Assembly (NCBI GenBank): GCA_033782935.1
Contig: JAWQEG010000520.1
Location: 43,501-107,500 of the forward strand
DNA: 64,000 nt
Reading direction: 5' to 3'
Origin: Petrolisthes cinctipes
Taxonomy: Eukaryota > Arthropoda > Malacostraca > Decapoda > Porcellanidae
In this document: piece by piece, positions 1 through 13,900 of the stretch
Layout: each line of letters starts with the position of its first letter
Position numbering within the stretch: position 1 is the first letter of the stretch
Translations under genes and position numbers: made by a program
The notes under the pieces: model-generated
Told to the model about the DNA's origin: nothing
Databases searched by the model: none
What the model saw: the letters and a program-made list of their open reading frames with translations, nothing else

Positions 1-1537
1 ATATTATCAGAAATTTTACACTAAGATGGAGTGACAGTGATACAAAGTACAATGTAGAGGGGAAAGAAATACAGTATAAGAAAAAGTGGATGAAGATTCA
101 GGTAATTACATAGATGGACACCACAACACACTAATGTAGTAGAATTCACAATTGCCTGAACACTTATGGAGACCACTAGTATCCCTAACCTACCACTTCA
201 TTGTACAGTATGCAGATGGTACTAACAATTATATATGAAGGAGACAGTCTGAAATATGATCAGTGACTGAGAATGTACTCATGAGATGGAGAAAATATTC
301 TAGTGTGTGTCATATAACCTTTATTCATGTGATGGAGGGGGAAATCCTACTGTAGTATCATCTTTATGCAGTCATGTGATGGAGAGGATTTTCAAGTGTA
401 ATCTCTCATTCATTTATTCATATACTGGTGAGGATATCCAAGTGCATCTTTCCTTCATTTACCAATATGTGATAGAAAGGGTATCATGGTATCATCTTTT
501 GTCTGCATATTATAATTATTATTTATATAGGGTTAACATATAAGATATCATACCATGTCTCCATAAATGCTTAGAGAAAAGTGAACACAACTATACAGAC
601 AGCAGGAGAGAAATACAGAAATGTGCTCAAGAAATGCCAATTCTACTAAATAAAGTGAAACAAAGCATGATGAAATTATACATGCAAAATAATACAAAAC
701 CTGATAGGCCTCACTAAGATAAAAATAGATTTATTTTAAATAAAACAATAAAAATTAAGCATTCCCATAAAAGTATGGTATGCTAATTTGATAAAAAAAA
801 AAAAAAAAAAAAAGCAAAAATGCATGCAAAAGCAAACAGCCATTAAAAGCAAAATAAATCATGAAGAAAATAAGTGAGAAGTTACAACCATCACTCCAAC
901 ATGCAGCACAGAACACAACATTCATCCAACACCAGAAGATGCTCTTTCTCTTATTGTGGATTATGTATGAAATTATAAACTCTAATTTTTATTTAAAAAT
1001 CTGAGAAGCTAATTCATGCCAACCAATCAGTTCCCTTTGGTTATTTTAACAAGCAAAATTAATGGTAAAATTTTTTTTTTTTTTTTTATTTATCCATCTT
1101 CAAAAAATTATTTTTCAACAGATTTAGATTGTTAGGGAAAAACATCTTCATCAAAACTAAAGTGCATGTAGAAACTTTTTACTAACACACATATACAGTG
1201 CACACATATCAAGAATGATTTTGTCTCCTTGGCCATTTTTATGTTCTGATAACTTCTATTTCTTCATCATTTGTGATACCCAAGATTATCATCATTGCCA
1301 GAATCAGCCAACACTGTTCAGATACTTTGTTCCCCAAGTGTACACAATTACACAGTTACAAATTGCCCAGGGGGGCTGACTTTATTCTCTGTGAATACTA
1401 GACATCCCCCACAGGGCTAGAATAAACATTTTTGTAGGATCTGGTCACTTTCTAGTGGATTTGACAAGATTGCCCAAATGGATTAAAACTCCATGTGAGG
1501 TTTACTGCAACCAGAGGCTTATTTTTATATATATATA
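1..1537. other. AT-rich non-coding DNA (presumed Patronin intron)
   Basis: No exon was recognised on either strand. It holds a poly-A run at 793-813 and a poly-T run at 1071-1087. Reading frames are short and AT-biased. Confidence 0.7.
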
Positions 1538-1886
1538 CAGGGTGTCCGGAATTTTTTGCCCGAAAATTTGGTAAATGCATCCTTTATTAATTCTGAAAAG
1601 AAAATACTCTATTGATGTGGTCTTTTTTTTTCTCTAGTTTAGCGGTAATTGAAACATTTAAATGTGTGACAGAACGTTAGGTAATGTACACAGAGGCAGC
1701 CCCGCGCCGCGCCCCACAGCCCGTTGAGTTGCGGGGCTGCCTCTGTGTACATTACCTAACGTTCTGTCACACATTTAAATGTTTCAATTACCGCTAAACT
1801 AGAGAAAAAAAAAGACTACATCAATAGAGTATTTTCTTTTCAGAATTAATAAAGGATGCATTTGCCAAATTTTCGGGCAAAAAATT
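1538..1886. mobile_element. Fold-back mariner-type MITE, near-perfect palindrome
   Basis: A left arm (about 1551-1705) and right arm (1731-1886) are reverse complements with about two mismatches, around a 25-base GC-rich loop. The left end reads CAGGGTGTCCGG after a TA-rich flank, which suits a Tc1/mariner-type TA target. The right arm stops short: its outer end (the complement of CAGGGTGTCCGG) is missing and a poly-T run follows. It encodes no transposase. Confidence 0.85.
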
Positions 1887-1887
1887 A

Positions 1888-2270
1888 TTTTTTTTTTTTT
1901 TTCCCACTGCTGTGTGGACCGCCAGCACATGGGGGTGCATTATCCCTTTGCATGCAGCAGTCTAAACTCCCTCCCCCTTTATGGACCCTTCAGGACTGGT
2001 CTCATGGAAAGTGCAACCCCACAGCACTGGCTGTGGGATCAAAGATCTTCCCCCCAATCCCCCTGGCGGTCGGAGGACCCCAGACTCCTTGGTCCAGTAA
2101 GCTCTGGTCCCATCTTCCTGGGATTTGCTTCGGTAGCCCAGGCATATAGAGCCAGACCCTCCTTTATTTTAATTTGTTTTTTCACTGCGAGCAGAGCGTA
2201 CCGGGGGTCTGTGGGGCAGGAGGCCATTCTGCCCAGGTAGAACAACAACAATACAGTTGCTAATAATGGA
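1888..2270 (-). mobile_element. Poly-A-tailed retroposon fragment (minus orientation)
   Basis: Read on the minus strand, a GC-rich, non-repetitive segment ends in a run of 15 A (1888-1902) placed directly against the broken arm of the fold-back element. The composition differs sharply from the AT-rich flanks. It could be a SINE, a LINE 3' end or a processed pseudogene; no family was recognised and no target-site duplication was found. The open frames here have no recognisable product. Confidence 0.45.
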
Positions 2271-4815
2271 ATACTGTACAGTACAGTATAGCAAATTCCT
2301 TTGTCACATACAAACATGTGATGAATGTAAACAATGGCCACTGTGGTGGGTGGGTGGTAGCAGATGATTTGTGACTAAACAACAATTTCTATGATATTGG
2401 CTAAGATTTATATTACTTTCTCTTAAAATTGATTTTCCAAAATAAAGGCGAGTATTCCTTGATGCAATGTCTTATAAGCTACAAGATAAGAGTATTTAAT
2501 ACTACAAGGCTACATGAACACACACACATATACACACAAGGGCATATGCACGCATGCACACAGTATGCTAGACTCCAAGGTATCACATAATTATGGGAGG
2601 AGACAAATACATTCTTATTATTACAGTGAAGCCACTAGTAGTTTACCTGTGTGGCGCACCCCCGCACAGCCTGGCTACCTGACCTTGCAACCTCATTATC
2701 TCACCTGGTTTTATCAGGTCGTTAATTATCAGTAGTGGTATTAGCGTTCAACTCCTGCTTGAATGAGGACTCTTCTCTTTAAAGACAAAGCACTGCCTCA
2801 TTGTTTACCTGTGTCAGATAAGCAATGAGGCAGCTTCTCCTGAGAACTGAGAGAAAAGGTCCCCTGTGTAAGTGCATTAATGGGTAATATCGCGCCAAGA
2901 ATTGGGTCTAGTGATACTAAGGCTGGTATTTTTAACTATATCCTCGATGAAAACAATCTTCGTTGCTCAGTTTCCATCATTTTGCAATGCGAATATAGCG
3001 ACGAAGATTGTTTTTGTCGAAGAGAAAGTTTAATATTACCAGCCTAAATATAATGTGGTAGAAGTAGGCAAGGTATTACATGTGAAGCATTCAGAGAAAG
3101 GGCCAAGTGCTAAAGAACTCATAAAGTACTGGATCACATGCTATTCTTTATACAAGTATCTACTAGTAGCAAATGATATTGTGGGTATCTGAGTGTTTGA
3201 ACAACCATGGCTAATATCAAATATTTACTGTACCAAAAATTTAGAAAAGAAAGAAATATGATAATAGCAATGCCTAAGAGGGCTTCGTCTAAAGCACAGT
3301 ACTGTCAAACACTGTTCCCAGGTAACTCATCCACCTTTTAATTTGAGAAGCTAATGAAATTAACTGAAATTTTTTTTTAACCTTGCCATCATCTAACCTC
3401 ACAAATTATTATAAGTATATTATTTGTTAAGTACTGTATAAGAAAATAAGTATTTCATTATTGAATTACATACTATAGTATATACTGCAACATATTTTAG
3501 GACACTGTACTTATAATACAAACCTTAAATTTAATAGCACTAAGTAAATATCTAGCCCACTGTATGCTATCCAGTACCTTCACTGGTATAACAAGGGTAC
3601 CGAGTTCCTTGCAATATCAAGCTAAACACAATATACTGAAGAAAAAAAATTAAGCTAAAGAGTTTTCATATTGTAGCCAATATATATGCCAGGCAAAAGT
3701 AAGCAATGCTAATGCACGAATTATTACTAGAACTAGTAACTGAAATCTATAGCCACTTGATAACTGATTGTGAGCCAGCCAACATTAATTCTCTCCAGCA
3801 CTTCAACTAAGCAGAAAATTGTAAGGTAAGTACCGAGTACATCCCTATAGTTGGAGAGGCTGTCTTTCCAGATGTGTAAACACCAGTGATTCTCTTCTAC
3901 ACTATTTGTAGTTCCACATGCATAAACTGTACCAGACCAATTCATATATAGATAGTAATTGAGCTAGTACAGTCACCAAGGATTATAGTACATCTATTGT
4001 ATTTGCCACACCCAACAAAACCATATAAAAAATTTATTTGCCTAAAAACACACCTGTGTGAATGTGAATTCTAAATCCAAACTACTAAAATAACTGAAGA
4101 GAGTGGCACTAAAATAAACCCACAACCTAAACTTTTCATGAACACAAGTGCAGTGCTTAACAACAACATCAATCAGGCAAGGTAAAGGTAAAGAAATTCA
4201 TCCATTTATCTTCTCTCCTACTTTACCTCAATCAATTTAATTTAACCAAAAATGCAACTCCTCCTCTGTCTATAATTATGGATTAGGCAAAGTCAAAATT
4301 AACTAGCAGTAAGTTTTTCAATGTGTATCATTGAACATACCACTATTGAGCAAAGAAACTCTTGCTTTCAGTACAAAATTACTACTGTACTAGGAGTAGT
4401 GCAAAATATATTCAAACCTTTTTGCAACTAATTAAAACCTATAATAATCCTTCTGATAAGAGATATACAATACCGGAGAGGGAATACAGCTGATTCTGCT
4501 TTTTTTTTTACTAATATCAGATAGCACATGACTACAACAAAACGTAAAATTTCTAAGACACCCTCCAATATAACAATACTTAGTGTTTCATCAGTCTGGA
4601 ACCATTATGCCATTTCCCTCCATTCAACTACTAACATGACCTACAGCATGAACAAAAAGAAATATCCTAGCATTTGCTACACAACATGTCTAAGGAATCA
4701 GAACAATCAGGAATCAGAGGAATCAGAACAATTCAACACAAACATGAATAAAGCAACACATTTTCCTAATCTATTACATACATAATGAGAAAGCTTGCCA
4801 ACACCCAAGACCTAC
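2271..4815. other. Presumed Patronin intron
   Basis: AT-rich, with one MITE at 2918-3047 and a small hairpin near 2791-2833 (TGCCTCATTG and its complement). No further Patronin exon was found. Confidence 0.7.
2918..3047. mobile_element. Short fold-back MITE with TAA target duplications
   Basis: An inverted pair GGCTGGTA ... TACCAGCC bounds about 124 bases. The complementarity extends inward through AACAATCTTCG and its complement. TAA lies on both sides, matching the 3-bp TWA target preference of PIF/Harbinger elements. The class is inferred from the target duplication only. Confidence 0.7.
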
Positions 4816-4943
4816 TGTGTAAGAGAATGGTGGTACTGCTCATAGTCCATGGTATCCAGGTCAGGGGTGCGCACTTCTACTGCAGGGGCATCACTTCCCT
4901 CCAGCCACCTCCGGGAAAGGTTGGATACATCCGAACTGATGTC
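4816..4943 (-). CDS. Patronin: Patronin exon: DLDTMDYEQYHHSL segment
   Basis: This exon encodes DISSDVSNLSRRWLEGSDA and then RTPDLDTMDYEQYHHSL, matching the insect Patronin run RTPDMDPVDLDKYQQSI. The acceptor is GGCCAAGCAG (an alternative three bases upstream adds Gln) and the donor ACACA|GTAGGT. It starts in phase 0 and leaves two bases. This is the last Patronin exon visible; the coding region must resume left of position 1. Confidence 0.92.
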
Positions 4944-7900
4944 CTGCTTGGCCAGTGAAGGGTGAGCAAAGATATAATTTCAGGCACTAGTGGATGGAAA
5001 TGCTGCCTCCACTTCATGGAGGTTAATAAAAAAAACACTAATCTGTACAGTATATAATATTGATGGGAATGCTGCAATGATAAACATTACAGCAATATTT
5101 CTCTTTATATTGTAATAACCATTAAATTAAAAGCTTGCAAGTTTTATAAAATAGACATAATCAGACTTCTCTACTGTACAAACTAATAAATTTGTAGAAC
5201 ATTTTTTTTATGAGTAGAAGTTCATCTCTAAATTTATATTTGCTTGGTTTATCATATGATTATACACTACCTTAATTACTATATTTCCAAACACTGTATT
5301 GGCAATGGTAACATCCATGTCTCAATAAGGGTCTGAGGTTGGGCTGCTGTAGCCCAATGAGCTGAACTATTAAACCGTCATTGCTTAATACCACACAAAA
5401 TAAAAATATCAGTAAACGAAATGTAGTTATATAATATATCTTTATATACTTGCAAAAAGTTTACAATCCATTTATACAAAAGTGGCAATGTTTGTAGCAA
5501 TGTACTGCAACACTCATTGGATCTGAGGAATATGGAATTTACAGAAAGGATAAAGTTTTACTGACTCTATGATGTACAGTAGTATGAAGAAGGATACTCC
5601 TTCACAGGGACTGTAGTTTTCAATGTACAGTACTGGTCATCATATTTACTGTATTGTATTATAGTCTGTATATCACTCATGAACACACACATCATAAACA
5701 AGCACACAATGCTTCAAAGGTAGGAACTAGAAACTTAGTTATACAGCTCTCCTTCACTACATGTGCCATTATATATGATACTTCCTGTATATAACCGACT
5801 TGTTTCATTACCCATCGTTCATTATGCAATTGCCGAACTCATTTCTATGATCTTATGATTAGTAATTGATCACAGCACAAGGCTACCGACATATTTTGCT
5901 CCCGTCTCAGGGTGGACATCAACTTATGAACTTGACTCAACATTACGAAGGTACCGTGTAGAAATCTTACGGTACTTTTAATTTCTTTGTACTGCATTTC
6001 TTTATTTCAATATTTCTCCAAGGTTTTTCTTCATGTCCATGAGTTTTCATGTATGTATATGATTCAGCAGGTTCAGGAAAGTATTCCCATAAATCCCATG
6101 TTATTTTGGTCTCACTATTTGATGTTTCACTTAATAATCATATTCTCAAAAACATATCCCAATCGTATCGTGACGGAGAGCTGTATTCTAAATTTTTGGG
6201 CTTTATTTTGGCACATTAGGCAATATAATCAAACACAAGGAAAACCTTGAAAAAAATAACAGGAATATATCACACAGAGGTAGAATAATTTAATTACTGT
6301 CACATGTTTGAAAAAAAATAAACACTATGCTGACAATAACTGCATACAAATTATATACTGTATAAGATGTACACTTGATAAATACCACATGCCATGCAAG
6401 GGCAACTATAGAAAATTATAGAAATTTCCAACAAAATTAAAAACAACCACAAATATACTTCTGCATGCTTTTTACTAGGTATAGTATATACAGGAGTGCA
6501 AATTCATAGACTATTATCTTCTCTGGTGGTAAAACAGTACAGAATTACTAGTATGGTTTCATTACAAAATTACAGAGTACATCATGCATGTATATCAACA
6601 TGTGTGATGATTGTGTGTATCATGTGGCAAGACAACATCGTGGTGATGCCTGACTTTTGTGCATGCTGCCACAGTTTATTTAGTTACCTTCAGTGTTAAG
6701 TCTGGGTTAGATGGAGGTGCAGCAGTTGTGGTTGTGGTATGTCGGGGCTGCTCCACTGAGTCAACCAGTGTTGTGTCCGGGCCGTCGGGGTCAGACGTAG
6801 TAGTGGGGGTAGAGGAACCCGTGGACGAACCCTTGCCCTAGGGAGGTTAGTGGGGAGGGGCAGGTTTCAGGAGGTGCAAGGGAGGGTGGGACAACATGTG
6901 GATGTGGAGTTGTGTGGTTGTGCTATTCCCTTGCCCGATACCAGAGAACATTGCCCAATTATTATTAGTGGTGGGTTGGTTATCTACCGTATGTATTTAT
7001 TTTTGATACATTAGTAACTTTCATTTCCATGGAAGGTTAATGATTAGAGATTAAAGTTTCCTAAGAATTTTAAATTGATCTACTCATTAAGAGTGTTATC
7101 ATTCACTTTCCCATTAATGAATTTTATTTCAAAACTCCCTTTCATCCTGATTCCCAAACATTAACAAGATGCAGCATTAATGCATTATTATTATTATTGT
7201 GTTAACTTAATTATGGTAATCATTCAAATAATCCTATCAAACTGCAGCAGAATATAAAATAATTCAAACTCATTTCACTGAAAGTAACTTTTAAAACAGA
7301 AATGCCATTCCATCACCACCACTAACACACATGGCACATATGAACAATACTTCCTCAATTACTCATAATCACAATAATTTCAAAAGTACAGTACATAATT
7401 TATGGATCACGTTTTTGCAAATTTAAACTAATGTTTGTAAGCAGCTACTGTACTGCATTTCTAAACTATTGAAAGATGGAGGTCTATAGATGGGAGTTTA
7501 AATAATTTCTACCACAATGAAATTCCTCTTATAACTAGCTTACAATAGTTCCCTACTGGTATCTATATGACTAAAAGCATTGTTACCACCACCAAAGATC
7601 TCCCTTGCATCTAATAGTAACAATAGCAATAAAGGAGTTGTGTACAGTACTGCAAGAAGTCAGAGAAGGAGGAGGAAGTATAGAAAGACCAAGCTTGTAG
7701 GAGAAAAAGAAGACCCATGCCAGTTTACCACTCACCCCCTTGACCACTGCCTGCATGAAAGCCTCCTTGCCCAGCTTCTGCCTCTGCTTGTTCATGGCTT
7801 GTTCCATCTTTCGCTTCTCTGATTCTATCCTCCGCCGCTTCTCCTCCAGCTTTAGCCTCACGTTGTGCAGCTCTGAGGCCATCACCTGGGGCTCCATGTT

Positions 7901-10900
7901 CTCATCTAAGGTAGGTATATCATCAACATAATAGAGAAAAATAAAACAAAACAGTCTGGAACTATAAAATTACATTAGTAGTCCTCATTTCATAGTCTGA
8001 GTGTGAGTGAGTGTGTTCCCACTCTTGACTAACAGGATAACTTGTATATTTGTAGTCACCAACAAGAGTTCCATTTTATTTTACACCATTTTTTAAATTC
8101 TAACATCTAAGTTCTAGCAATTTCTTAAAGCAAGTCAAGTTTTTCATTATAACAAGATTTTGTAAAGTATAAAACCTTTTTCTTTCATACTTTAATCAAA
8201 CTATCTGACAAAGCACTCACCACTAGCAGACTTGTTGTCATCAGAATGACACTGAGCACTTTGTTGTTTCCAGGTGGTTTGATTTGGCAAGGCAGCAAAG
8301 GTGGTCTTCTTCTCTGAGCCTTTACTCCTCTTGGACGAGTCATCCTTGTCAGACTGCATGTATATGATATTTATTCCCCCAGGTAATTGTTCTTTAAGTT
8401 TTGACAACTCAGCAAAACTGGTTGCTTTTACCATTTGTTTATCTCTGTCAAATGAAGCATCACTTTCACTACCAGAGTCTGCAACATCTCCTAATGCTTT
8501 CCTTGGATCCCGGACAACCAATTTCTCCTTGCTCATATGATGTGAATCACGCTTTTCTCTTTCCAATGCTTCCCTTTCTAATTTATCCACCAATCGATTG
8601 TCCAGTTCATCCATGCTGTCACGGTGTAATTCTAACCTCCTCTCCACACTGCGCTCACGACTACAGCGGGACTCTGGTCTGGCACTACCTTCCCTCGACT
8701 CTCTGGTTAAGTCCAAGTTTGAGCTCTCCCTCCGGCCTGTATGAACAAAAGGCTCCTTGTCAGGATTCCTAGCGATGTAGTTAAGGTTATCTTGGCTTCC
8801 TCCAAAGTTCTCTATGGTTAACTGAGAATCTTCTGCACTGATGGAATTGCGTCTTGACCTAGAACGACCATGAGGTCTCTCTTCATAGCGTGAAGGCATA
8901 CCAGCTGCAGGAAGGTCTGGATGTGAGTTATTGATGCTACCACGCCTTCCCAGCCCACGGCTTCTTTCTCCAAGTTCTTCTTCTTTACTATCCATGTTGA
9001 ATCTTTCTTTAGTGGCAGATCTAGATGAGTAGGGTATGTGGTCAAAGTCATGTGATGGCCGTGGGGACTGAGTACGCATCATATCACTGAGTGTAGACAA
9101 TCCCCTCGATCGCTGCACAACAAAGTCACCCTCCTGCCCATCACTCATTGAGCTGCTGACAAAAATAAGAAAAAAAACAAAAACAATAAGTTAGGAGCTA
9201 TCAATGGTAATGGATAAGCATAAAGGAGGAAATAAGGAAGGTGAGAATAAGAAAATTGGTTGAAGCACTGAAGAATGTGGAGAAAGCACCAGGGACACGT
9301 GGAGTGTAGAATGAAATGTTGAGGTACAAGGAGACATATTTGAGCACATGAAAGCTAGGCATAATACCTAACCCAACCTTGAACAAGATCAAAGGTGAGA
9401 AGAGGAGTATACCGTATTTGTAATAAAAACATTTACCCTCCAGAGATTCATGATAAAATTATAAATAAAAGAGAAATGACCAGGAGGGTGGTACAAGAGG
9501 AAATAAGTGGTTACAACAAAGGGTGAGAAGATGTCAACCAGATCTCATCAGATCTTTGTCCTCAGATGCATAGCTGCATAGTGGTGAAGTATTTGAAATT
9601 GCACATTACCTTTATGGAGTTGGAGGAAGCACATGAGAGAATGAAGAAGACACAGAATTTGAAAGATCCTATGGATATATAGCATGAAGGGTAAGCTGAT
9701 AAAGGCAGCTTATATGTATAAATATATCAGAAAATATTGCAGCATACAACAGTAAATAGCATAATTGATATGTTGCAAGAGCTAGAGAAAACATGAACCT
9801 CGCCAGTCATTGTTAAAAGTTAAGTACGGTACCGGTATTGTATGGTCTCACCTGTCTCTGCCACCACAGTCACTGTTGTATGATGATGGAGTGTTGTCAT
9901 AACGCTCAGCTCTTTGCTCTAGCCTGGACCGTAGCTCAGTCATGTCATTCAAATTCATGGAGTGTGACCGCCTCACGCTGGGGGCACCCGCTGGCTTCAT
10001 TCCTGAGGAACACTTCAAAGTCAGTTCACCCCACTACAGGAAAATATCAAAACAAAATGAATGCTATAAAGTAAGACTAAGTACACACAAGACCTATTTG
10101 TTATACATACAGAATACCAGCATTTTCATCAGACATATGTTCCAAACTAACAATGCTTGTGTTTCTTCATTTTTAAATCATATCTTATGGTAATAATATG
10201 TATATCTTTTTGCTAAAACATCTACAAAACAACAATAAAATTTTACATCTATCAACAGCAACTAATCTTGGTACATTATATGTGATGCTTATGTTGGTCA
10301 CACTGAGTGTGCCCATTCTAAGATATACTGTATGTGAGAGGGTCTGCCTGGTGTGCTTGGATAAAAGAGCTTTATGTTATCAATACTTGGTTACGGTGGC
10401 CTTGTTAGCAATATTTGCTACTGCCATCCCCACTAACCAGTCAGTCAGGCTGTCACATGAAACTTCAAACTTTCTTTGGCTCAAGTAATAAATCTTTAAA
10501 GTTTTATCAATAAATGGCTGCTGGCATTTCCAAGTATTGATACTAATCAAGCTTTCATGCATGCAAGAAAAAAAAAAAAAACTATATCTATAATCAATAC
10601 CACATTAGCACAAAGCAAAATACATTCATAAGCAATTATTAAACCCACATCAATTACCGACATAAAGGCAAACAAAATATGTGTATGCATGTTATAAAAG
10701 CTGAGCAAATTATCAGAACTAAAACTAAAAAGAAAAAAAAAAAAAAAATAACACTACTACTGTACTGAGCACCCTATAAAAATGTCTACAAACTAATATG
10801 AAACTCAAAACTGTTCTGTTAGGAGTACATCTTAAAAACACTGAAAAAAAGAACACATGCACTTATAAACACAATGAATAAAATAATTCAATAAAACTCA

Positions 10901-13900
10901 AAGTAACCATCAACACAACCAGCAGCCATTTATATAAAAACCAAAGTGATTGGACAATGAGCTGTGGTACCGAGGTGCTACCAGGCCCCTCTAGAAAGCA
11001 CAACAGCTGCGTGCCAGGACAAGGATGCCAAGTTTGTGGTGAGCACTTTACCATAGGCCTCTAACTGGGCTGGGTGGCTGGCCCGCGCCCTTACACGCTC
11101 ATGTGACAGGCTGTGACCGTGAGAGTGGTAAGTAGGCGGGGCATCCCTGGCTGGGATATTGTAGTGGAGGGCCACTGGGTAACCTCCGCCACCTCCCCCG
11201 CCCCCACCCCGACACCGTCCAGTACCCGCTGCCACCTCCTGCTGGCCAGGCTGGCAGGTCTGGGCTGAGGCCAGATAGTACGAGTACTGATCACCGAAGG
11301 GCTGCGACTGGTGCTGTCGCCAGCAGTATATGCACTCCCGGTCTGTCACCTCATGATTGCATGACCACCACCACTGGGGGTATATAGACCCCCAGTTGAA
11401 CCCCCCGCATGCCCCCTCTTGGTCACCTGTGGCCCATACACGCAAGAGGCAAGCGGTTAGTGGTACACTCACTCTCCCTACACATGCCTAGCTTCAAACT
11501 TAGTCTTCCACTAATCCATAGGTTAGTCACGTACAGCCAGGTTCTACCGACTCAACTCATTTCTAACATCCCATTACCCCAAAGCTGTCTCCAACTGTAA
11601 AAAGAGATCTATCATTATTGCTTTTATCACTACAGTTTGTCTTCACCACCTTGTAGGGCAACCATCTATACCTGAAAATCTTAAATTAGCTGTACATGTC
11701 ACAATCAATTTCTCTTTACCATACTGTTATTCATATAGTTCCTATTTTGCAAAGAATTATGGTAACTTTTATTATCCAATTTTATTTTAAATTCTCACTT
11801 AACAGACAATATGACAACTCAGCATATGCTGGCAAGAAATTAGAAAAATCAAAAGATAATTGCTTGTAACTGTACACAATATTTAGTGCATCAAAAAGAA
11901 TATAAATTCTTGTCTCTTCTAAGAAACACCCTCGATATAGGTTGAACTCCTGGCCACAAATCTGCATCTAACAACATAACTTTGATTAGTGGGTACCTTA
12001 CCTGAAATTATATGATTATGAAGAAAACTGGAGCACAAGTAGTCACTAGGATCACACACACAAATAACAATCACTCAAGTTAAAACAAAATCTAAGTAGT
12101 TATTGAAGGGCAGGATTTGTCAGACATTTTCTTGGCAGTTGTACAACAAAACATTACCAGACTCATTCAATTTCATTATGTAAAAAAAAGAGAATTACTC
12201 TACAAATATTCCTAAACTTACATTTGAAAACTAAATTTAGATTCACAATTATTGGAGTTAAAAGTTAATCCAGCATCAAATACTGGTTGGTTAGAATGAT
12301 TTTATTCTGTCCAGATGACATTGATTTTTCTTAGATCAGCCTGGTCATGCTTTGTTGCCATTAATGTAGAGTGATGCATTTTCCATATGTAAATGCCGAG
12401 TTCAGTACACCTCTATCTGAAACTTATATACTGTACACTACTGTGATATACATACAGTAATCAGAATGCAATTGCAACAGACAATAACCTTATAATGAAT
12501 ATTCATCTCTCTTTGAGTCACAAAGTAAAAACAGCGCAGTTACTGTATGGACCAACATGGAAAATGAACAGTGATTACATCCCAGCAAAATATTAATCAT
12601 AAAAGCATAACGGAAAACACATGCATCAGAGAAACACTTGAGGAATATCGACCTTCTTGCACACTGTCAACTTATATGTGTATAGATAATCATTCTCTCA
12701 ATGACTGTTGGTAGAGTAAATGGTGCTATGCAGACTAACAGGATATACTATTAATTTTTAATCAATCCTGTGCCAAATTAGAATACTACAGGAAATATAT
12801 TTGTAATACAGTACAGTATACAATATATGACACACATGTAAATTGAATGTGCAAGGAAGTCAAAATGGCAAACAAAACGAATCTAAGAGCATGGTAGCTT
12901 TGCCTTTTAGTTCTGTGAGCAGCAACATGAAACCAGCAAATCATCTGTCATACTTATGTTTAAATTTTAATGATATTTCCACAAAAGTCTTTATTTTCAG
13001 AGATAAAGATTCAGAAATAGATAATAAGTATTATAAATTCACTCAATGAACAGATTTCAAGGAACAACCCCAACGGAATATTACAATTCTACATGTATAG
13101 CATGGGTTACCTGTATAGTACTAATATTATTAATTAGTAGTGTACCTTACTTCCACAGTTTTACTGGTGCTTCGAATATTAATTCTACACACTCAAATAA
13201 CTACAGTGTGGGTCCCATATTAACGTATCTTCAACTTTGCTATTAATGCATATTACATGTCTAGAAATTATTTCATTGCTTTTATGACTGTACTTGGTAT
13301 ACACTGTATTGTGTCACATGCAATTAATGGCTATAAAATTTCCACCACATTATATTACTGTGAGTCACAATGCACACACATCCACACAGGTGATGGCCCA
13401 ACGAGTGAGCTACACCTCAGGAGATGTTAAGGCCAGTGTGGGGCGTGCATGTACGCATCATGCACGTTTACCCTCATGGATGGAGACTCGGTCCTTGCGC
13501 GGCCGCTCGTGTTCGGTGAGGGACTGCTGCCGTCTCAGTCCTGTCCCTGTCCCTGGACCTGAACCCGTTGTGCTCCCCCCAGAGGATGTTGACTTGCCTC
13601 CACCCCGACCTGCTGTACCAGTCACACCTCTACATCAGTCTCTCTCGTAATACCTCATTCACTCTTATTACCCTTATGTATTTAACCTCATGATAGACTC
13701 AAATGGGAGACTTTTGTTTACACTGTTTTTCTCTCAAGTATCAGGAGGAATCTGCATAACTCTGCTATACATAGTTAAAAATTATTACAATAAACCTTGT
13801 ATTAAAAAGTAATACTCTTTACAACAAGAGGAATAATCTAAATGGCATAATATTTCATGGAAAGACATTAAGATAAACCAAATTCTGTCATGATTCTTAC

